Position numbers and translations under genes: made by a program. Positions 8,720 to 18,942 of a stretch of DNA of 64,000 bases are shown one piece after another. How positions within the stretch are numbered: the first letter of the stretch is position 1; each line of letters opens with the position of its first letter. Under the pieces are notes generated by a model. That model searched no databases. It was given only the letters and a program-made list of their open reading frames with translations, and had not been told where the DNA came from. This stretch comes from Serinibacter arcticus (GTDB taxonomy: Bacteria; Actinomycetota; Actinomycetes; Actinomycetales; Beutenbergiaceae). The stretch spans positions 186,001 to 250,000 of the forward strand of contig NZ_RHPJ01000001.1 in NCBI RefSeq assembly GCF_004786095.1, read 5' to 3'.

Positions 8720-11476
8720 ATGACCAAGGCTCCCCAGGGCACCGGTGTGCCCACCCACACCTCGACCGACTCCGACCACGGCCTGCTGGACGCCGTCGTC
8801 GTCCCGGACCGCGTGGGCGTGGAGGGCCTCGAGGAGCGCTGGGCGCCCGAGTGGGACGCCCAGCAGCTGCACGCGTTCGACCGCACCGCGGAGCGTGCGT
8901 CGGTGTTCTCCATCGACACGCCTCCGCCGACCGCGTCGGGCAGCCTCCACATCGGCCACGTGTTCTCCTACACGCACACCGACGTCGTGGCCCGCTTCCA
9001 GCGCGCCCGCGGCAAGGACGTCTTCTACCCCATGGGCTGGGACGACAACGGCCTCCCCACCGAGCGCCGCGTGCAGAACTACTACGGCGTGCGCTGCGAC
9101 CCCTCGCTGCCGTACGAGGGCGACGACTTCACGCCGCCGCACTCCGGCGGCGCCACGAGCGTCAAGGCCGGCGACCAGGTGCCCGTCTCGCGCCGCACGT
9201 TCGTGCGTCTGTGCGAGCAGCTGACCGCCGAGGACGAGAAGCAGTTCGAGGCGCTGTGGCGCCACCTCGGCCTCTCGGTCGACTGGAACCACCAGTACCA
9301 GACCATCGGCGCGACGGCCCGCGCCGTCGCGCAGACCGCGTTCCTGCGCAACCTCGAGCGCGGCGAGGCCTACCAGGCCGAGGCCCCCGGGCTGTGGGAC
9401 GTGACGTTCCAGACCGCGGTGGCCCAGGCGGAGCTCGAGGCCCGCGACTACCCCGGGCACTACCACTCGCTGGCGTTCCACGGCACCGGCGACAACGCGG
9501 GCCAGGACGTCACGATCGAGACGACGCGCCCCGAGCTGCTCGGTGCGTGCGTGGCCCTCATCGCCCACCCGGACGACGAGCGCTACCAGCACCTGTTCGG
9601 CACCACCGTGACCACCCCGGTGTTCGGCGTCGAGGTGCCCGTGCTCGCGCACCCCGCCGCCGAGGCGGACAAGGGCTCGGGCATCGCGATGTGCTGCACG
9701 TTCGGCGACCTCACGGACGTCATCTGGTGGCGCGAGCTCGACCTCCCCACGCGCTCGATCGTGCAGCGCGACGGTCGCCTCACGCGCGAGGTGCCGGAGT
9801 GGATCACGTCGGAGGGCGGCCGCGAGGTGTTCGGCGAGCTGCTCGGCAGGACGACCTTCTCGGCGCGCACGGCCGTCGTCGACGCGCTGCGCGCCTCGGG
9901 CGAGCTGCTGGACGAGCCGCGCGCCACGCAGCGCAAGGCCAACTTCTTCGAGAAGGGCGACAAGCCGCTCGAGATCGTCACCTCGCGCCAGTGGTACATC
10001 CGCAACGGCGGTCGCCAGGCGCCGGGCCGCGACCTGCGCGCCGAGCTGCTCGCGCGCGGTGACGAGCTGGAGTTCCACCCGGACTTCATGCGCGTGCGCT
10101 ACAGCAACTGGGTCGGCGGCCTGAACGGTGACTGGCTCGTCTCGCGCCAGCGCTTCTTCGGCGTGCCGATCCCCGTCTGGTACCCCGTGGGCGAGGACGG
10201 CGAGACCCGCTGGGACTCCCCGCTCGTGCCCGACGAGGCGCAGCTCCCCATCGACCCGAGCTCCGACGTGCCCGCCGGCTACACGGGCGATCAGCGCGGC
10301 GTGCCCGGCGGCTTCGTCGGCGACGCCGACATCATGGACACCTGGGCCACCAGCTCCCTCACTCCGCAGATCGCCGGCGGGTGGCTGCACGACACCGACC
10401 TGTTCGAGCGCGTCTTCCCGATGGACGTGCGACCGCAGGGCCAGGACATCATCCGCACCTGGCTGTTCTCCACCGTGGTGCGCAGCCACCTCGAGTCCGA
10501 CGCGCTCCCTTGGAAGCACGCGGCGATCTCCGGCTGGATCCTCGACCCCGACCGCAAGAAGATGAGCAAGTCCAAGGGCAACGTCGTCACGCCCATGGAC
10601 CTCCTCCTCGAGCACGGGTCGGACGCGGTGCGCTACTGGGCCGCCTCGGCGCGCCTGGGCACGGACGCCGCGTTCGAGGTCGGCCAGATGAAGATCGGCC
10701 GTCGGCTCGCGATCAAGGTCCTCAACGCGAGCAAGTTCGCGCTCACGGCCTCGGGCGAGAACGGCGCCGTCGTGCTCGACCCCGCCGCCGTGACCGAGCC
10801 GCTGGACCGCGCCCTGCTGGCTGATCTGGCCGACGTCGTCGAGACCGCCACCGCCGCGTTCGAGGACTTCGACCACGCTCGCGCCCTCGAGACGACCGAG
10901 ACGTTCTTCTGGACGTTCTGCGACGACTACCTCGAGCTGGTCAAGGACCGCGCCTACGGCCGTGGCGCGACGGGCACCGACGGCGAGATCGAGGAGCTCA
11001 CCCCGGCGCAGATCGCCTCGGCGCGCGCCGCGCTCGCGCTCGCGCTCGACGTGCTGCTGCGTCTGTTCGCACCGTTCCTGCCCTTCGCGACGGCCGAGGT
11101 GTGGTCGTGGTGGCGCAGCGGTTCGGTGCACAGCGCGCCGTGGCCCACCACCGACGCGCTGCGCGCCGCGGCCGGACCTGAACGCACGGGTGACCTCGAC
11201 GGCCTCGTGGCGACCGCCGGCATCGCGCTCGGCGCCCTCCGCAAGGTCAAGAGCGAGGCCAAGGTCTCCCAGCGCGCGCCGCTGCTCGACGTCGCCGTGC
11301 TGGCGACCTCGGTCGCGGCCGTCCAGGTGGAGACCGTCGCCTCCGACCTGCGCGCCGCGGGCAAGGTCCACGGCCCGATCGCGGTCGAGGTCGGCGAGCC
11401 GACGTCGGCCGACGGCGAGGGCGTGCGCCTCACCGTCGCGCGGGCGACCCTGGGCGAGGCGCCGCCGAAGGGCTGA
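8720..11476 (+). CDS. valS: Valine--tRNA ligase, type 2 (archaeal/alphaproteobacterial-like)
   Basis: A 918-residue class I synthetase charging tRNA-Val. The HIGH motif appears as SLHIGHVFSYTHTDVVARF and the KMSKS motif as KKMSKSKGNVVTP. The editing (CP1) domain lies between them, with TIETTRPELLGACVALIAHPDD. The segment WDDNGLPTERRVQNYYGVRC is characteristic of the short ValS subgroup that lacks a strong C-terminal coiled coil. The frame is open upstream to 8651, but MTKAPQ at 8720 is preferred: a -10-like GATGAT ends six bases before it, fitting a leaderless start. Confidence 0.94.
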   Translation: MTKAPQGTGVPTHTSTDSDHGLLDAVVVPDRVGVEGLEERWAPEWDAQQLHAFDRTAERASVFSIDTPPPTASGSLHIGHVFSYTHTDVVARFQRARGKDVFYPMGWDDNGLPTERRVQNYYGVRCDPSLPYEGDDFTPPHSGGATSVKAGDQVPVSRRTFVRLCEQLTAEDEKQFEALWRHLGLSVDWNHQYQTIGATARAVAQTAFLRNLERGEAYQAEAPGLWDVTFQTAVAQAELEARDYPGHYHSLAFHGTGDNAGQDVTIETTRPELLGACVALIAHPDDERYQHLFGTTVTTPVFGVEVPVLAHPAAEADKGSGIAMCCTFGDLTDVIWWRELDLPTRSIVQRDGRLTREVPEWITSEGGREVFGELLGRTTFSARTAVVDALRASGELLDEPRATQRKANFFEKGDKPLEIVTSRQWYIRNGGRQAPGRDLRAELLARGDELEFHPDFMRVRYSNWVGGLNGDWLVSRQRFFGVPIPVWYPVGEDGETRWDSPLVPDEAQLPIDPSSDVPAGYTGDQRGVPGGFVGDADIMDTWATSSLTPQIAGGWLHDTDLFERVFPMDVRPQGQDIIRTWLFSTVVRSHLESDALPWKHAAISGWILDPDRKKMSKSKGNVVTPMDLLLEHGSDAVRYWAASARLGTDAAFEVGQMKIGRRLAIKVLNASKFALTASGENGAVVLDPAAVTEPLDRALLADLADVVETATAAFEDFDHARALETTETFFWTFCDDYLELVKDRAYGRGATGTDGEIEELTPAQIASARAALALALDVLLRLFAPFLPFATAEVWSWWRSGSVHSAPWPTTDALRAAAGPERTGDLDGLVATAGIALGALRKVKSEAKVSQRAPLLDVAVLATSVAAVQVETVASDLRAAGKVHGPIAVEVGEPTSADGEGVRLTVARATLGEAPPKG

Positions 11477-11519
11477 GGCGCCCGCCGTCGAACCTGACGT
11501 CCGCTGGCAGGATGGAGGC

Positions 11520-13349
11520 ATGACGCAGCTCTCCGCGACGCCCGCCGTCGTCCCGTACGACCCGGCCGTCTCGATCCCGGGCGCCCTGCGCGACCGGGCC
11601 GCCGCCCACCCCAACGCGACGATGCTCGAGCGGCGGGTCGCGGGTGCGTGGACGCCGGTGACGGCCTCGGAGTTCGCGCACGAGGTGACCGACCTGGCCC
11701 GCGGGCTGGTGGCGTGGGGCCTGGAGCCCGGCGACGTCGTCGCCATCATGGGGCGCACGAGCTACGAGTGGACGCTGGCGGACTTCGCGATCTGGACCGC
11801 CGGCGGTGTGCCGGTCCCGATCTACGAGACGTCCTCGCCCGACCAGATCTCCTGGATCGCGGGCGACTCCGGCGCCGTCCTCGTGCTCGCCGAGACGGAC
11901 GAGCACGCGGCGCGGCTGCGCGAGGCCGACGTCGCCTCCGTCCGCGAGATCGTGACGTTCAACCACCTCACCGACGTCGCGGCGCGCGCGTCCGAGGTGG
12001 ACCCGAGCGCCGTCGCCGCCCGGACCGCCGCGCTCACGGGTGACGACCTCGCCACGATCATCTACACCTCGGGGACCACGGGCCGGCCGAAGGGCGTCGA
12101 GCTCACGCACGGCAACTTCGTCTACCTCGCCCGCAACGGCGCGCGTTCGGACCTGCACGACGTCGTCTCGCTCCCCCACTCGCGCACGCTGCTGTTCATG
12201 CCGCTCGCGCACGTGTTCGCGCGCTTCATCGAGGTGCTGTGCGTCATCGAGGCCGGCGTGCTCGGGCACTCGCCCGACACGAAGGACCTCGTGGCCGACC
12301 TGGGGTCGTTCAGGCCGACGTTCCTGCTCGCCGTCCCGCGCGTGTTCGAGAAGGTCTTCAACTCGGCGCAGCAGAAGGCCGTGGCCGGCGGTGCGCTGAA
12401 GAAGCGGTTCTTCGGGTTCGCCACGCAGACCGCCATCGACTACTCCCAGGCCCTGGCGACGCCGACCGGACCGTCCGCCGCGCTGCGGGCGCGCCACCGC
12501 GTCGCCGACCGTGTCGTGCTGAGCAGGCTCACGGCCGCCATGGGTGGCGCGCTGGAGTACGCCATCTCGGGCGGCGCGCCGCTCGGCGCCCGCCTGGGCC
12601 ACTTCTACCGCGGCATGGGCGTGACGATCCTCGAGGGCTACGGCATGACCGAGACGACGGCGCCCACCACCGTCAACCTGCCGAGCGACGTCCGCATCGG
12701 GACGGTCGGACCGTCCTACCCGGGCACGCAGGTCCGGATCGCCGACGACGGTGAGATCCAGGTCGCCGGACCGCACGTCTTCCGCGGCTACCACGGCAAC
12801 CCCGAGGCGAGCGCGGAGGCGTTCACCCCCGACGGCTGGCTCCGCTCCGGCGACCTCGGGGCGCTGGACGACGCCGGATACCTGACCATCACGGGCCGCC
12901 GCAAGGAGATCATCATCACCGCGGGCGGCAAGAACGTCGCCCCTGCGGTGCTCGAGGACGGCCTGCGCGGCCACCCGCTGGTCTCCCAGGTCGTGGTCGT
13001 CGGGGACGGCCGGCCGTTCATCGGTGCCCTCGTGACGCTCGACGCCGAGATGCTGCCCGGCTGGCTCGCCGGCAAGGGTCTCGGCAACCTCACGGTGGCG
13101 GAGGCGGTCCGCTCGCCGCAGGTGCAGGACGCGATCGTCCGGGCCACGCAGCGCGCCAACGGGGCCGTCTCGCGCGCGGAGTCGATCCGCCGGGTGCGGA
13201 TCCTCGACGTCGACCTCACCGAGGCGGGCGGCTACCTGACGCCCTCGCTCAAGGTGAAGCGCGACGTCGTGCACCGCGACTTCGCCGAGCCGATCGAGCA
13301 GCTGTACGCCCCGGGAGGGAACGGTCTGGACGTGCCGGTGACGGACTGA
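11520..13349 (+). CDS. Long-chain fatty acid--CoA ligase (FadD15-like)
   Basis: A 609-residue AMP-forming acyl-CoA synthetase that activates fatty acids. The P-loop-like AMP motif is TIIYTSGTTGRPKGVELTHG. The adenylation signature is EGYGMTETTAPTTVN, the hinge region is GWLRSGDLGALDDAGYLTITGRRKE, and the catalytic-lysine region is YLTPSLKVKRDVV. It starts 43 bases after valS in the same direction. The ATG at 11520 is preceded by GGAGG, one base away, and by CAGGAT six bases away, so leaderless initiation is also plausible. Chain-length preference is unknown. Confidence 0.9.
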   Translation: MTQLSATPAVVPYDPAVSIPGALRDRAAAHPNATMLERRVAGAWTPVTASEFAHEVTDLARGLVAWGLEPGDVVAIMGRTSYEWTLADFAIWTAGGVPVPIYETSSPDQISWIAGDSGAVLVLAETDEHAARLREADVASVREIVTFNHLTDVAARASEVDPSAVAARTAALTGDDLATIIYTSGTTGRPKGVELTHGNFVYLARNGARSDLHDVVSLPHSRTLLFMPLAHVFARFIEVLCVIEAGVLGHSPDTKDLVADLGSFRPTFLLAVPRVFEKVFNSAQQKAVAGGALKKRFFGFATQTAIDYSQALATPTGPSAALRARHRVADRVVLSRLTAAMGGALEYAISGGAPLGARLGHFYRGMGVTILEGYGMTETTAPTTVNLPSDVRIGTVGPSYPGTQVRIADDGEIQVAGPHVFRGYHGNPEASAEAFTPDGWLRSGDLGALDDAGYLTITGRRKEIIITAGGKNVAPAVLEDGLRGHPLVSQVVVVGDGRPFIGALVTLDAEMLPGWLAGKGLGNLTVAEAVRSPQVQDAIVRATQRANGAVSRAESIRRVRILDVDLTEAGGYLTPSLKVKRDVVHRDFAEPIEQLYAPGGNGLDVPVTD

Positions 13350-13382
13350 ACCGGCCGCGCGGTGGGGTGGGCGCTCGCCCGG

Positions 13383-13718
13383 TCAGACCTGCGCGGCGAT
13401 GTCCTCGTGGTGGCGGATGACCTCGGCCACGACGAAGGCGAAGAACTTCTCGGCGAACACCGGGTCGAGCCCGGCGTCCTCCGCCAGCACGCGCAGCCGC
13501 GCGACCTGACGCGCCTCGCGGCCGGGGTCGGACGCCGGAAGCGCCAGCGCGGCCTTCAGGACCCCGACCTGCTGCGTCGCCTTGAACCGCTCGGCCATCA
13601 GGTGCACGAGCGCCGAGTCGATGTTGTCGATGCTGTGCCGCAGGCGCGCGAGCTCGGGAGGCACAGGCGGCACGGTCGGCACCGAGCCGCCGGCGCCGAC
13701 CGCGACACCCTCGCTCAC
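13383..13718 (-). CDS. Chorismate mutase, AroQ type
   Basis: A 111-residue all-helical mutase that converts chorismate to prephenate for Phe and Tyr synthesis. The family pattern is visible: [20 protein letters not shown] with a downstream lysine in GVLKA and basic residues in [13 protein letters not shown]. The start is GTG at 13718, overlapping the clpX stop by four bases (GTGA); a longer open frame to 13805 lies inside clpX and is not believed. The pairing with clpX suggests read-through expression rather than shared function. Confidence 0.85.
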   Translation of the reverse strand: MSEGVAVGAGGSVPTVPPVPPELARLRHSIDNIDSALVHLMAERFKATQQVGVLKAALALPASDPGREARQVARLRVLAEDAGLDPVFAEKFFAFVVAEVIRHHEDIAAQV

Positions 13719-15004
13719 GCCGGGGTCTTCTCGCGTGCGGGACGCTGACTCTTGGCCGACGGCGAGCGGAGCACGAGCGTCGGAGCGATCCGCTCGGTCA
13801 CGCACTCCTTGGTGATGACGGCGCGCTCGACGTCGTCCCGGCCAGGGATGTCGAACATCACCTGGAGGAGGACCTCCTCCATGATGGCCCGCAGACCGCG
13901 GGCCCCGGTGCCGCGGGCGAGCGCCTGCTCGGCGATCGCGGCCACGGCGTCGTCCGTCAGCTCCAGCTCGACGCCGTCGAGCTCGAACATCCGCTGGTAC
14001 TGGCGCACGAGCGCGTTGCGCGGCTGGGTCAGGATCGTGACCAGCGCGTCCGTGTCGAGCTTGCCGACCGTGGCGACGACGGGAAGGCGACCCACGAACT
14101 CGGGGATCAGCCCGAACTTGTGGAGGTCCTCCGGACGGACCTGGGCGAACAGGTCCTCCTTGTCCGTGTCGTGCAGCGGCGCGTTGAACCCGACGCCGCG
14201 GCGGTGCGTGCGCGAGGCGATGATCTCCTCGAGCCCCGCGAACGCGCCCGCGACGATGAACAGCACGTTGGACGTGTCGATCTGGAGGAACTCCTGGTGC
14301 GGGTGCTTGCGTCCGCCCTGCGGCGGGACCGAGGCGACCGTGCCCTCGATGATCTTCAGCAGAGCCTGCTGCACACCCTCGCCCGAGACGTCGCGCGTGA
14401 TGGACGGGTTCTCCGCCTTCCGCGCGATCTTGTCGACCTCGTCGATGTAGATGATGCCGGTCTCGGCGCGCTTCGTGTCGAAGTCTGCGGCCTGGATCAG
14501 CTTGAGGAGGATGTTCTCGACGTCCTCACCCACGTAGCCGGCCTCGGTCAGCGCGGTGGCGTCGGCGATGGCGAACGGCACGTCGAGCATCTTCGCGAGC
14601 GTCTGTGCGAGGTAGGTCTTGCCGGTGCCGGTGGGGCCCATCAGCAGCACGTTGGACTTGGCGATCTCGACGCCGTCCTCGTGGAGCCTGGTGGGTGCGC
14701 CCTGCGCCTGCACGCGCTTGTAGTGGTTGTAGACCGCGACGGAGAGGGACTTCTTGGCGGAGTCCTGGCCGACGATGTACTCCTCGAGGTGCGCGTAGAT
14801 CTCGCGCGGGGTCGGGAGGTTCGTCAGGTCGGCCTCGACACCGGCGGGCTCGGAGAGCTCCTCCTCGACGATCTCGTTGCACAGCTCCACGCACTCGGTG
14901 CAGATGTACACGCCGTGGCCGGCGATGAGGCGCTTGACCTGCTTCTGACTCTTGCCGCAGAACGAGCACTTGAGCAGCTCGACGGGATCGGTGGGGTGGG
15001 CCAT
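13715..15004 (-). CDS. clpX: ATP-dependent Clp protease unfoldase ClpX
   Basis: A 429-residue AAA+ unfoldase that feeds substrates to ClpP1P2. The N-terminal zinc domain is CSFCGKSQ with CTECVELC. Walker A is [15 protein letters not shown], Walker B is [13 protein letters not shown], and the pore and sensor regions include [16 protein letters not shown] and [14 protein letters not shown]. The ATG at 15004 has GGGAGGAG upstream. The frame is open beyond it but [16 protein letters not shown] is the standard N-terminus. A terminator at 15172-15204 separates it from clpP2, so it probably has its own promoter. Confidence 0.96.
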   Translation of the reverse strand: MAHPTDPVELLKCSFCGKSQKQVKRLIAGHGVYICTECVELCNEIVEEELSEPAGVEADLTNLPTPREIYAHLEEYIVGQDSAKKSLSVAVYNHYKRVQAQGAPTRLHEDGVEIAKSNVLLMGPTGTGKTYLAQTLAKMLDVPFAIADATALTEAGYVGEDVENILLKLIQAADFDTKRAETGIIYIDEVDKIARKAENPSITRDVSGEGVQQALLKIIEGTVASVPPQGGRKHPHQEFLQIDTSNVLFIVAGAFAGLEEIIASRTHRRGVGFNAPLHDTDKEDLFAQVRPEDLHKFGLIPEFVGRLPVVATVGKLDTDALVTILTQPRNALVRQYQRMFELDGVELELTDDAVAAIAEQALARGTGARGLRAIMEEVLLQVMFDIPGRDDVERAVITKECVTERIAPTLVLRSPSAKSQRPAREKTPA

Positions 15005-15171
15005 CGACTCTCCTCCCCTCGCTCGCGCGGCGCTGCCGCGCGCGTGTCGTCGGTCCGGTGACCGCCGAGGCGGATCCTGACCGGGGTCCTTCGTGAACCA
15101 TTCCACCCTACGTCGGACGCGTCCGCCAGAGGGGTTGCCCCGAGGACGCGTGTCGCGACCCGGATGCGCGT

Positions 15172-15204
15172 CGGGCCGCCGCCGACACCAGCGGCGACGG
15201 CCCG
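15172..15204 (-). terminator. Hairpin terminator after clpP1-clpP2
   Basis: Thirteen-base arms (15172-15184 and 15192-15204) with one mismatch and a seven-base loop lie just downstream of clpP2 on the minus strand and upstream of clpX. Confidence 0.65.
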
Positions 15205-15217
15205 AGGACGAGGCGCC

Positions 15218-15904
15218 TCAGCGAACGGGCGCGACGACCTTCTTGCGGCTCTCGAGCACCTGGTCGACGATGCCGTACTCCAGCGCCATCGGGGCGGTGA
15301 GGATCTTGTCGCGCTCGATGTCCTTGCGGACCTGGGCGGAGTCCCGGCCGGTGTGGGCCGCGAGGGTGTCCTCGAGCCACTCCCTCATCCGGATGATCTC
15401 GTTGGCCTGGATCTCGATGTCGGACGCCTGGCCGTAGCCGCCACCGGACATCGCCGGCTGGTGGATCAGGACACGGGCGTTCGGCAGCGCGAGGCGCTTG
15501 CCCGGGCTCCCGGCGGCCAGGAGCACGGCCGCGGCCGAGGCGGCCTGGCCGAGGCAGACCGTCTGGATCTGGGGGCTGATGTACTGCATCGTGTCGTAGA
15601 TCGCCGACATCGCGGTGAACGAGCCGCCGGGCGAGTTGATGTACATCGTGATGAGGCCGTCGGGGTCCAGGCTCTCGAGCACGAGCAGCTGCGCCATGAC
15701 GTCGTCGGCCGAGGCGTCGTCCACCTGGACGCCGAGGAAGATGATGCGGTCCTCGAACAGCTTGGTGTACGGGTCCTGACGCTTGAAGCCGTAGGCGGTG
15801 CGCTCCTCGTACTGCGGGAGGATGTAGCGCGAGGACGGCGTCGGCGCGGCGAGCCCGCCGAAGCCGGCGGGGGCGGTGAGGTGCGTGGACTGCATGGGGG
15901 TCAC
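15218..15904 (-). CDS. clpP2: ATP-dependent Clp protease proteolytic subunit ClpP2
   Basis: A 228-residue serine protease subunit. The oxyanion and strand region is [19 protein letters not shown]. The catalytic serine is in [16 protein letters not shown] and the catalytic histidine in [12 protein letters not shown] conserved [17 protein letters not shown] region carries the catalytic aspartate. In actinobacteria ClpP1 and ClpP2 form one mixed tetradecamer driven by ClpX or ClpC. The GTG at 15904 has AGGAGA six bases upstream; an in-frame ATG three codons later (MQSTHL) is the alternative. It follows clpP1 by 25 bases. Confidence 0.94.
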   Translation of the reverse strand: MTPMQSTHLTAPAGFGGLAAPTPSSRYILPQYEERTAYGFKRQDPYTKLFEDRIIFLGVQVDDASADDVMAQLLVLESLDPDGLITMYINSPGGSFTAMSAIYDTMQYISPQIQTVCLGQAASAAAVLLAAGSPGKRLALPNARVLIHQPAMSGGGYGQASDIEIQANEIIRMREWLEDTLAAHTGRDSAQVRKDIERDKILTAPMALEYGIVDQVLESRKKVVAPVR

Positions 15905-15929
15905 GGGGTCTCTCCTAGGTCTCGTCGTC

Positions 15930-16544
15930 TCAGTCCGTCGTCCCGCCGCCACCGGCGACGTTCGAGGCGTGGGTCACGACGTGGTCGATGAAGCCGTACT
16001 CGAGGGCCTCGGCCGCGGTGAACCAGCGGTCGCGGTCGGCGTCCTCGTTGACCTGCTCGGGGGTCTTGCCCGTCTGCTCGGCGGTCAGCTCGGCCATCAC
16101 GCGCTTCATGTGGAGGATGAGCTCCGCGTTGATGCGGATGTCGGTGGCGGTGCCGCCGATGCCGCCCGAGGGCTGGTGCATCATCACGCGGGCGTGGGGC
16201 GTGGCGTAGCGCTTGCCCTTGGTGCCCGAGGCGAGCAGGAACTGCCCCATCGAGGCGGCCATCCCCATCGCGACCGTGGCGACGTCCGGCTGGATGAACT
16301 GCATCGTGTCGTAGATGGCCATGCCGGCCGTCACGGACCCGCCCGGCGAGTTGATGTAGAGCCAGATGTCCTTGTCGGGATCCTCGGCGGCGAGGAGGAG
16401 CATCTGCGCGCAGATCGCGTTGGCGTTGTCGTCCCGCACCTCCGAGCCCAGCCAGATGATGCGCTCCTTGAGGAGGCGGTTGTAGACGTGGTCACCCAGC
16501 CCGAAGCTCTTCGGGTCGGCCTGGGCCTGAGGCATCTCGCTCAC
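15930..16544 (-). CDS. clpP1: ATP-dependent Clp protease proteolytic subunit ClpP1
   Basis: A 204-residue ClpP subunit with the full catalytic triad visible: Ser98 in [10 protein letters not shown], His123 in VMMHQPSGG, and Asp172 in [13 protein letters not shown]. The substrate-binding strand is [19 protein letters not shown]. The GTG at 16544 is preceded by AAGGAG at six bases; the longer open frame runs into non-coding DNA. It heads the clpP1-clpP2 operon. A ClgR-like motif 116 bases upstream suggests stress control. Confidence 0.95.
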   Translation of the reverse strand: MSEMPQAQADPKSFGLGDHVYNRLLKERIIWLGSEVRDDNANAICAQMLLLAAEDPDKDIWLYINSPGGSVTAGMAIYDTMQFIQPDVATVAMGMAASMGQFLLASGTKGKRYATPHARVMMHQPSGGIGGTATDIRINAELILHMKRVMAELTAEQTGKTPEQVNEDADRDRWFTAAEALEYGFIDHVVTHASNVAGGGGTTD

Positions 16545-16659
16545 GTGGCGCTCCTTGAGTCGTCGTCCTGCACCGCGGGTCCCTGAGGTCGCCTGCCGTG
16601 CGTGTTCATCGACATTAACGCCCGGGGTGGGGCGGGCGATGCCCGCCACGGCACCGTTT

Positions 16660-16670
16660 CGCTGTTGGCG
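16660..16670 (-). promoter_or_regulatory. ClgR-like box upstream of clpP1
   Basis: On the minus strand these bases read CGCCAACAGCG, which fits the core CGCY-N-A-N-RGCG described for the actinobacterial activator ClgR. The AT flanks of the full consensus are only partly matched. ClgR is known to activate clpP1P2 in relatives, so the place is right. Confidence 0.45.
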
Positions 16671-16734
16671 CACATCTGCACCCGCTCGGGCGGCCCCGAA
16701 CGTCTCGGAACTGTCCGGAACGCCCCGGCACGAC

Positions 16735-16771
16735 GACGGCCCGCCACCTCGCGGGGAGGTGACGGGCCGTC
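16735..16771 (-). terminator. Hairpin terminator after tig
   Basis: Sixteen-base arms (16735-16750 and 16756-16771) with one mismatch and a five-base loop lie 33 bases beyond the tig stop on the minus strand. A second, smaller perfect hairpin (7-base arms, 16631-16647) lies nearer clpP1. Confidence 0.75.
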
Positions 16772-16803
16772 GGCCGGTGGCCGCCGGGGGCGGCCGGTGG
16801 GGC

Positions 16804-18423
16804 TCAGGCCTGCTCGGCGTCCTTCTTGGCGGGAGCCTTGCGGGCGCGCTTGGGCTTCTCCTCCGCGGCGGCCTCGTCGGCCGGGGCGTCGGTGGCGGCC
16901 TCGTCGGCGGCGGCCTTCTTGGCCGGAGCCTTGCGCGCGCGCTTCGGCTTCTCCTCGGCGGCAGCCTCGCCCGACTCGTCGGAGTCCGTCGCCGCAGCCG
17001 TCTTGGCGGGAGCCTTGCGGACGCGCTTGGGCTTCTCCTCGGCGGCGGGTGCCTCGGCAGCGGTCTCGGCGGCCGGGGCCTCCTCGGTCTCGACCTCCAC
17101 GATCTCGGAGTCGGACGCGTCGTCGGCCCCGGCGTCGCCGGCGTCGAGCTCGTCCGAGCCGATGAACGGCGTCAGGTCGACGGCGGAACCGTCGCCGTCG
17201 ACGACCGCGACCTGGCGCAGGGCGAGCGCGAGGGACTTGTTGCGCGCGAGCTCACCCACGAAGACCGGGATCTGGCCGGTCTTGTCGGCGTTCTGCACGA
17301 ACTCGTTCGGGTCCACGCGGTACTGCTGCGCGGTGCGCACGAGGAAGTCGATGAGCTCCTCCTGCGAGACCTTGACCTTGAGCTGCTCGGCGAGCACGTC
17401 GAGCAGCAGCTGGCGACGCAGCGACTCGGTGGCCTCCTCGCGCACCTCCTCGCGGTGCGTCTCGTCCTCGAGGCGACCCTCACCCTCGAGGTGACGGTGC
17501 ACCTCGGCCTCGACGACGCCGGCCGGGACCGGGAAGTCGACGGCGGCGAGCAGCGCATCGAGGAGCTTGTCGCGCGCCTGGACGGCCTGGCCGTCGACCT
17601 TGCCGGCGGCGGCCTGCGTGCGCACGTCGTCGGTCAGCTCGGCCAGCGTGTCGAACTCGCTCGCGAGCTGCGCGAAGTCGTCGTCGAGCTCGGGGAGCTC
17701 CTGCTCCTTGACCGCGGTGATCGTGACGTTGACCTCGGCCTGCTCACCCACTCGCTCGCCGCCGGCCAGCGGCGCGGTGAACGTGACGGACTCGTCGGCC
17801 GAGAGGCCCGTGACGGCCTCGTCGAGGCCCTCGAGCATGTTGCCCGAACCGATCTGGTAGGAGACGCCGGAGACGGTGTCGACCTCCTCGCCCTCGATCG
17901 TGGCGTTCAGGTCGAGGACGACGAAGTCGCCCTCCTTGGCGGCCCGCTCGACGCCCGCGAGGGTGCCGAAACGCTGGCGCATGACCTCGATGCGCTCGTC
18001 GATCTCGTCGTCGGCGACCTCGAGGGAGTCGACCTCGACCGTGAGGGAGGACAGCTCGGGGAGCGCGATCTCGGGGCGCACGTCGACCTCGGCGGTGAAG
18101 GCGAACGCGCCCTCCTTGGCCGACGTCGGAACGGTGGTGACCTCGACGTCCGGCTGGCCGAGCGGCGACACGCCGGCCTCGGTCACCGCGTCGCGGTAGA
18201 AGCCGGGCAGCGCGTCGTTGACGGCGTGCTCGATGATCGGGCCGAAGCCGATGCGCTGCTCGAGGATCCGCGCGGGCACCTTGCCCTTGCGGAAGCCCGG
18301 GATGGAGACGTCCTTCGCGATGTGCTGGTAGGCGTGCTCGATGCTGGGGGCGAGCTCGTCGAGGGTCACCTCGACGGTCAGCTTCACGCGGGTCGGCTCA
18401 AGGGTCTCGACGGCACTCTTCAC
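16804..18423 (-). CDS. tig: Trigger factor, with long basic repeat tail
   Basis: A 539-residue ribosome-associated chaperone. The N-terminal ribosome-binding signature is in [21 protein letters not shown]. The PPIase domain starts near [17 protein letters not shown] and is followed by the helical C-domain. After about residue 440 comes an acidic stretch and then a tail with three copies of [15 protein letters not shown], separated by Ala/Asp/Glu-rich spacers. This makes the protein about 100 residues longer than E. coli trigger factor (432). A -10-like TAGCAT on the minus strand at 18536-18531 suggests a leader of about 100 bases. Confidence 0.95.
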   Translation of the reverse strand: MKSAVETLEPTRVKLTVEVTLDELAPSIEHAYQHIAKDVSIPGFRKGKVPARILEQRIGFGPIIEHAVNDALPGFYRDAVTEAGVSPLGQPDVEVTTVPTSAKEGAFAFTAEVDVRPEIALPELSSLTVEVDSLEVADDEIDERIEVMRQRFGTLAGVERAAKEGDFVVLDLNATIEGEEVDTVSGVSYQIGSGNMLEGLDEAVTGLSADESVTFTAPLAGGERVGEQAEVNVTITAVKEQELPELDDDFAQLASEFDTLAELTDDVRTQAAAGKVDGQAVQARDKLLDALLAAVDFPVPAGVVEAEVHRHLEGEGRLEDETHREEVREEATESLRRQLLLDVLAEQLKVKVSQEELIDFLVRTAQQYRVDPNEFVQNADKTGQIPVFVGELARNKSLALALRQVAVVDGDGSAVDLTPFIGSDELDAGDAGADDASDSEIVEVETEEAPAAETAAEAPAAEEKPKRVRKAPAKTAAATDSDESGEAAAEEKPKRARKAPAKKAAADEAATDAPADEAAAEEKPKRARKAPAKKDAEQA

Positions 18424-18566
18424 GGCAGGCTCTCTCTTGGTGAACTCGGGAGGCCGACGTCGGGCGTCGGCGGGGCTTCTCGTTCGTGCGCGGGCACGCC
18501 GACGGGGCGCGTCCGCTCGTTCAGCCCCCCATGCTATCGCGGCGCACCCGGGCCCGACGACGAGCG

Positions 18567-18941
18567 TCAGTCCGCCGAGGGCGGCACCACGGGGCGGAAG
18601 TGCTCAGGGAGCTCCAGGGCCGCGTCGGTCTCCACGATGACGACGACGACGTCGGTCACCGCCCACGTCTGGTGCAGCTCCCCCGTCTCCCACACGACGA
18701 ACCGACCGGCGGGCAGCGGCAGCCGCGGACCGTGCTCGGTGGAGATCTCGGCCTCGCCGTCGATCACGGCGAACACCTGGCGCATCGTGGCCTCGTGCTC
18801 CCCCAGCGTGCCGCCGGCGGCGATGCGGGCGACGTGCGTGCGCGTGTTGCGACCCTTGCCGGCGGCGGGCAGGAAGTCCATCACGACGCCGACGCTCGCG
18901 AAGCGGTCGACGTCGAACCGGGGCGTGGCGTAGATCTGCAC
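18567..18941 (-). CDS. Cupin-domain protein
   Basis: A small single-domain beta-barrel protein of 124 residues from the GTG at 18941. Cupin features are visible: HVARIAAGGTLGEHEATMRQVFAVIDGEAEI and LPLPAGRFVVWETGELHQTWA. It may be metal-binding, but the usual histidine set is incomplete. The GTG at 18941 lies directly after the 3' end of tRNA-Pro. An internal ATG at 18881 (MDFLPAAGKG) would give 104 residues and leave more room. Substrate or role unknown. Confidence 0.65.
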   Translation of the reverse strand: MQIYATPRFDVDRFASVGVVMDFLPAAGKGRNTRTHVARIAAGGTLGEHEATMRQVFAVIDGEAEISTEHGPRLPLPAGRFVVWETGELHQTWAVTDVVVVIVETDAALELPEHFRPVVPPSAD

Positions 18942-18942
18942 G

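Noticed and set aside
8666-11758. Open frame antisense to valS
   Set aside because: No domain is recognisable, and it covers the fully motif-supported valS gene.
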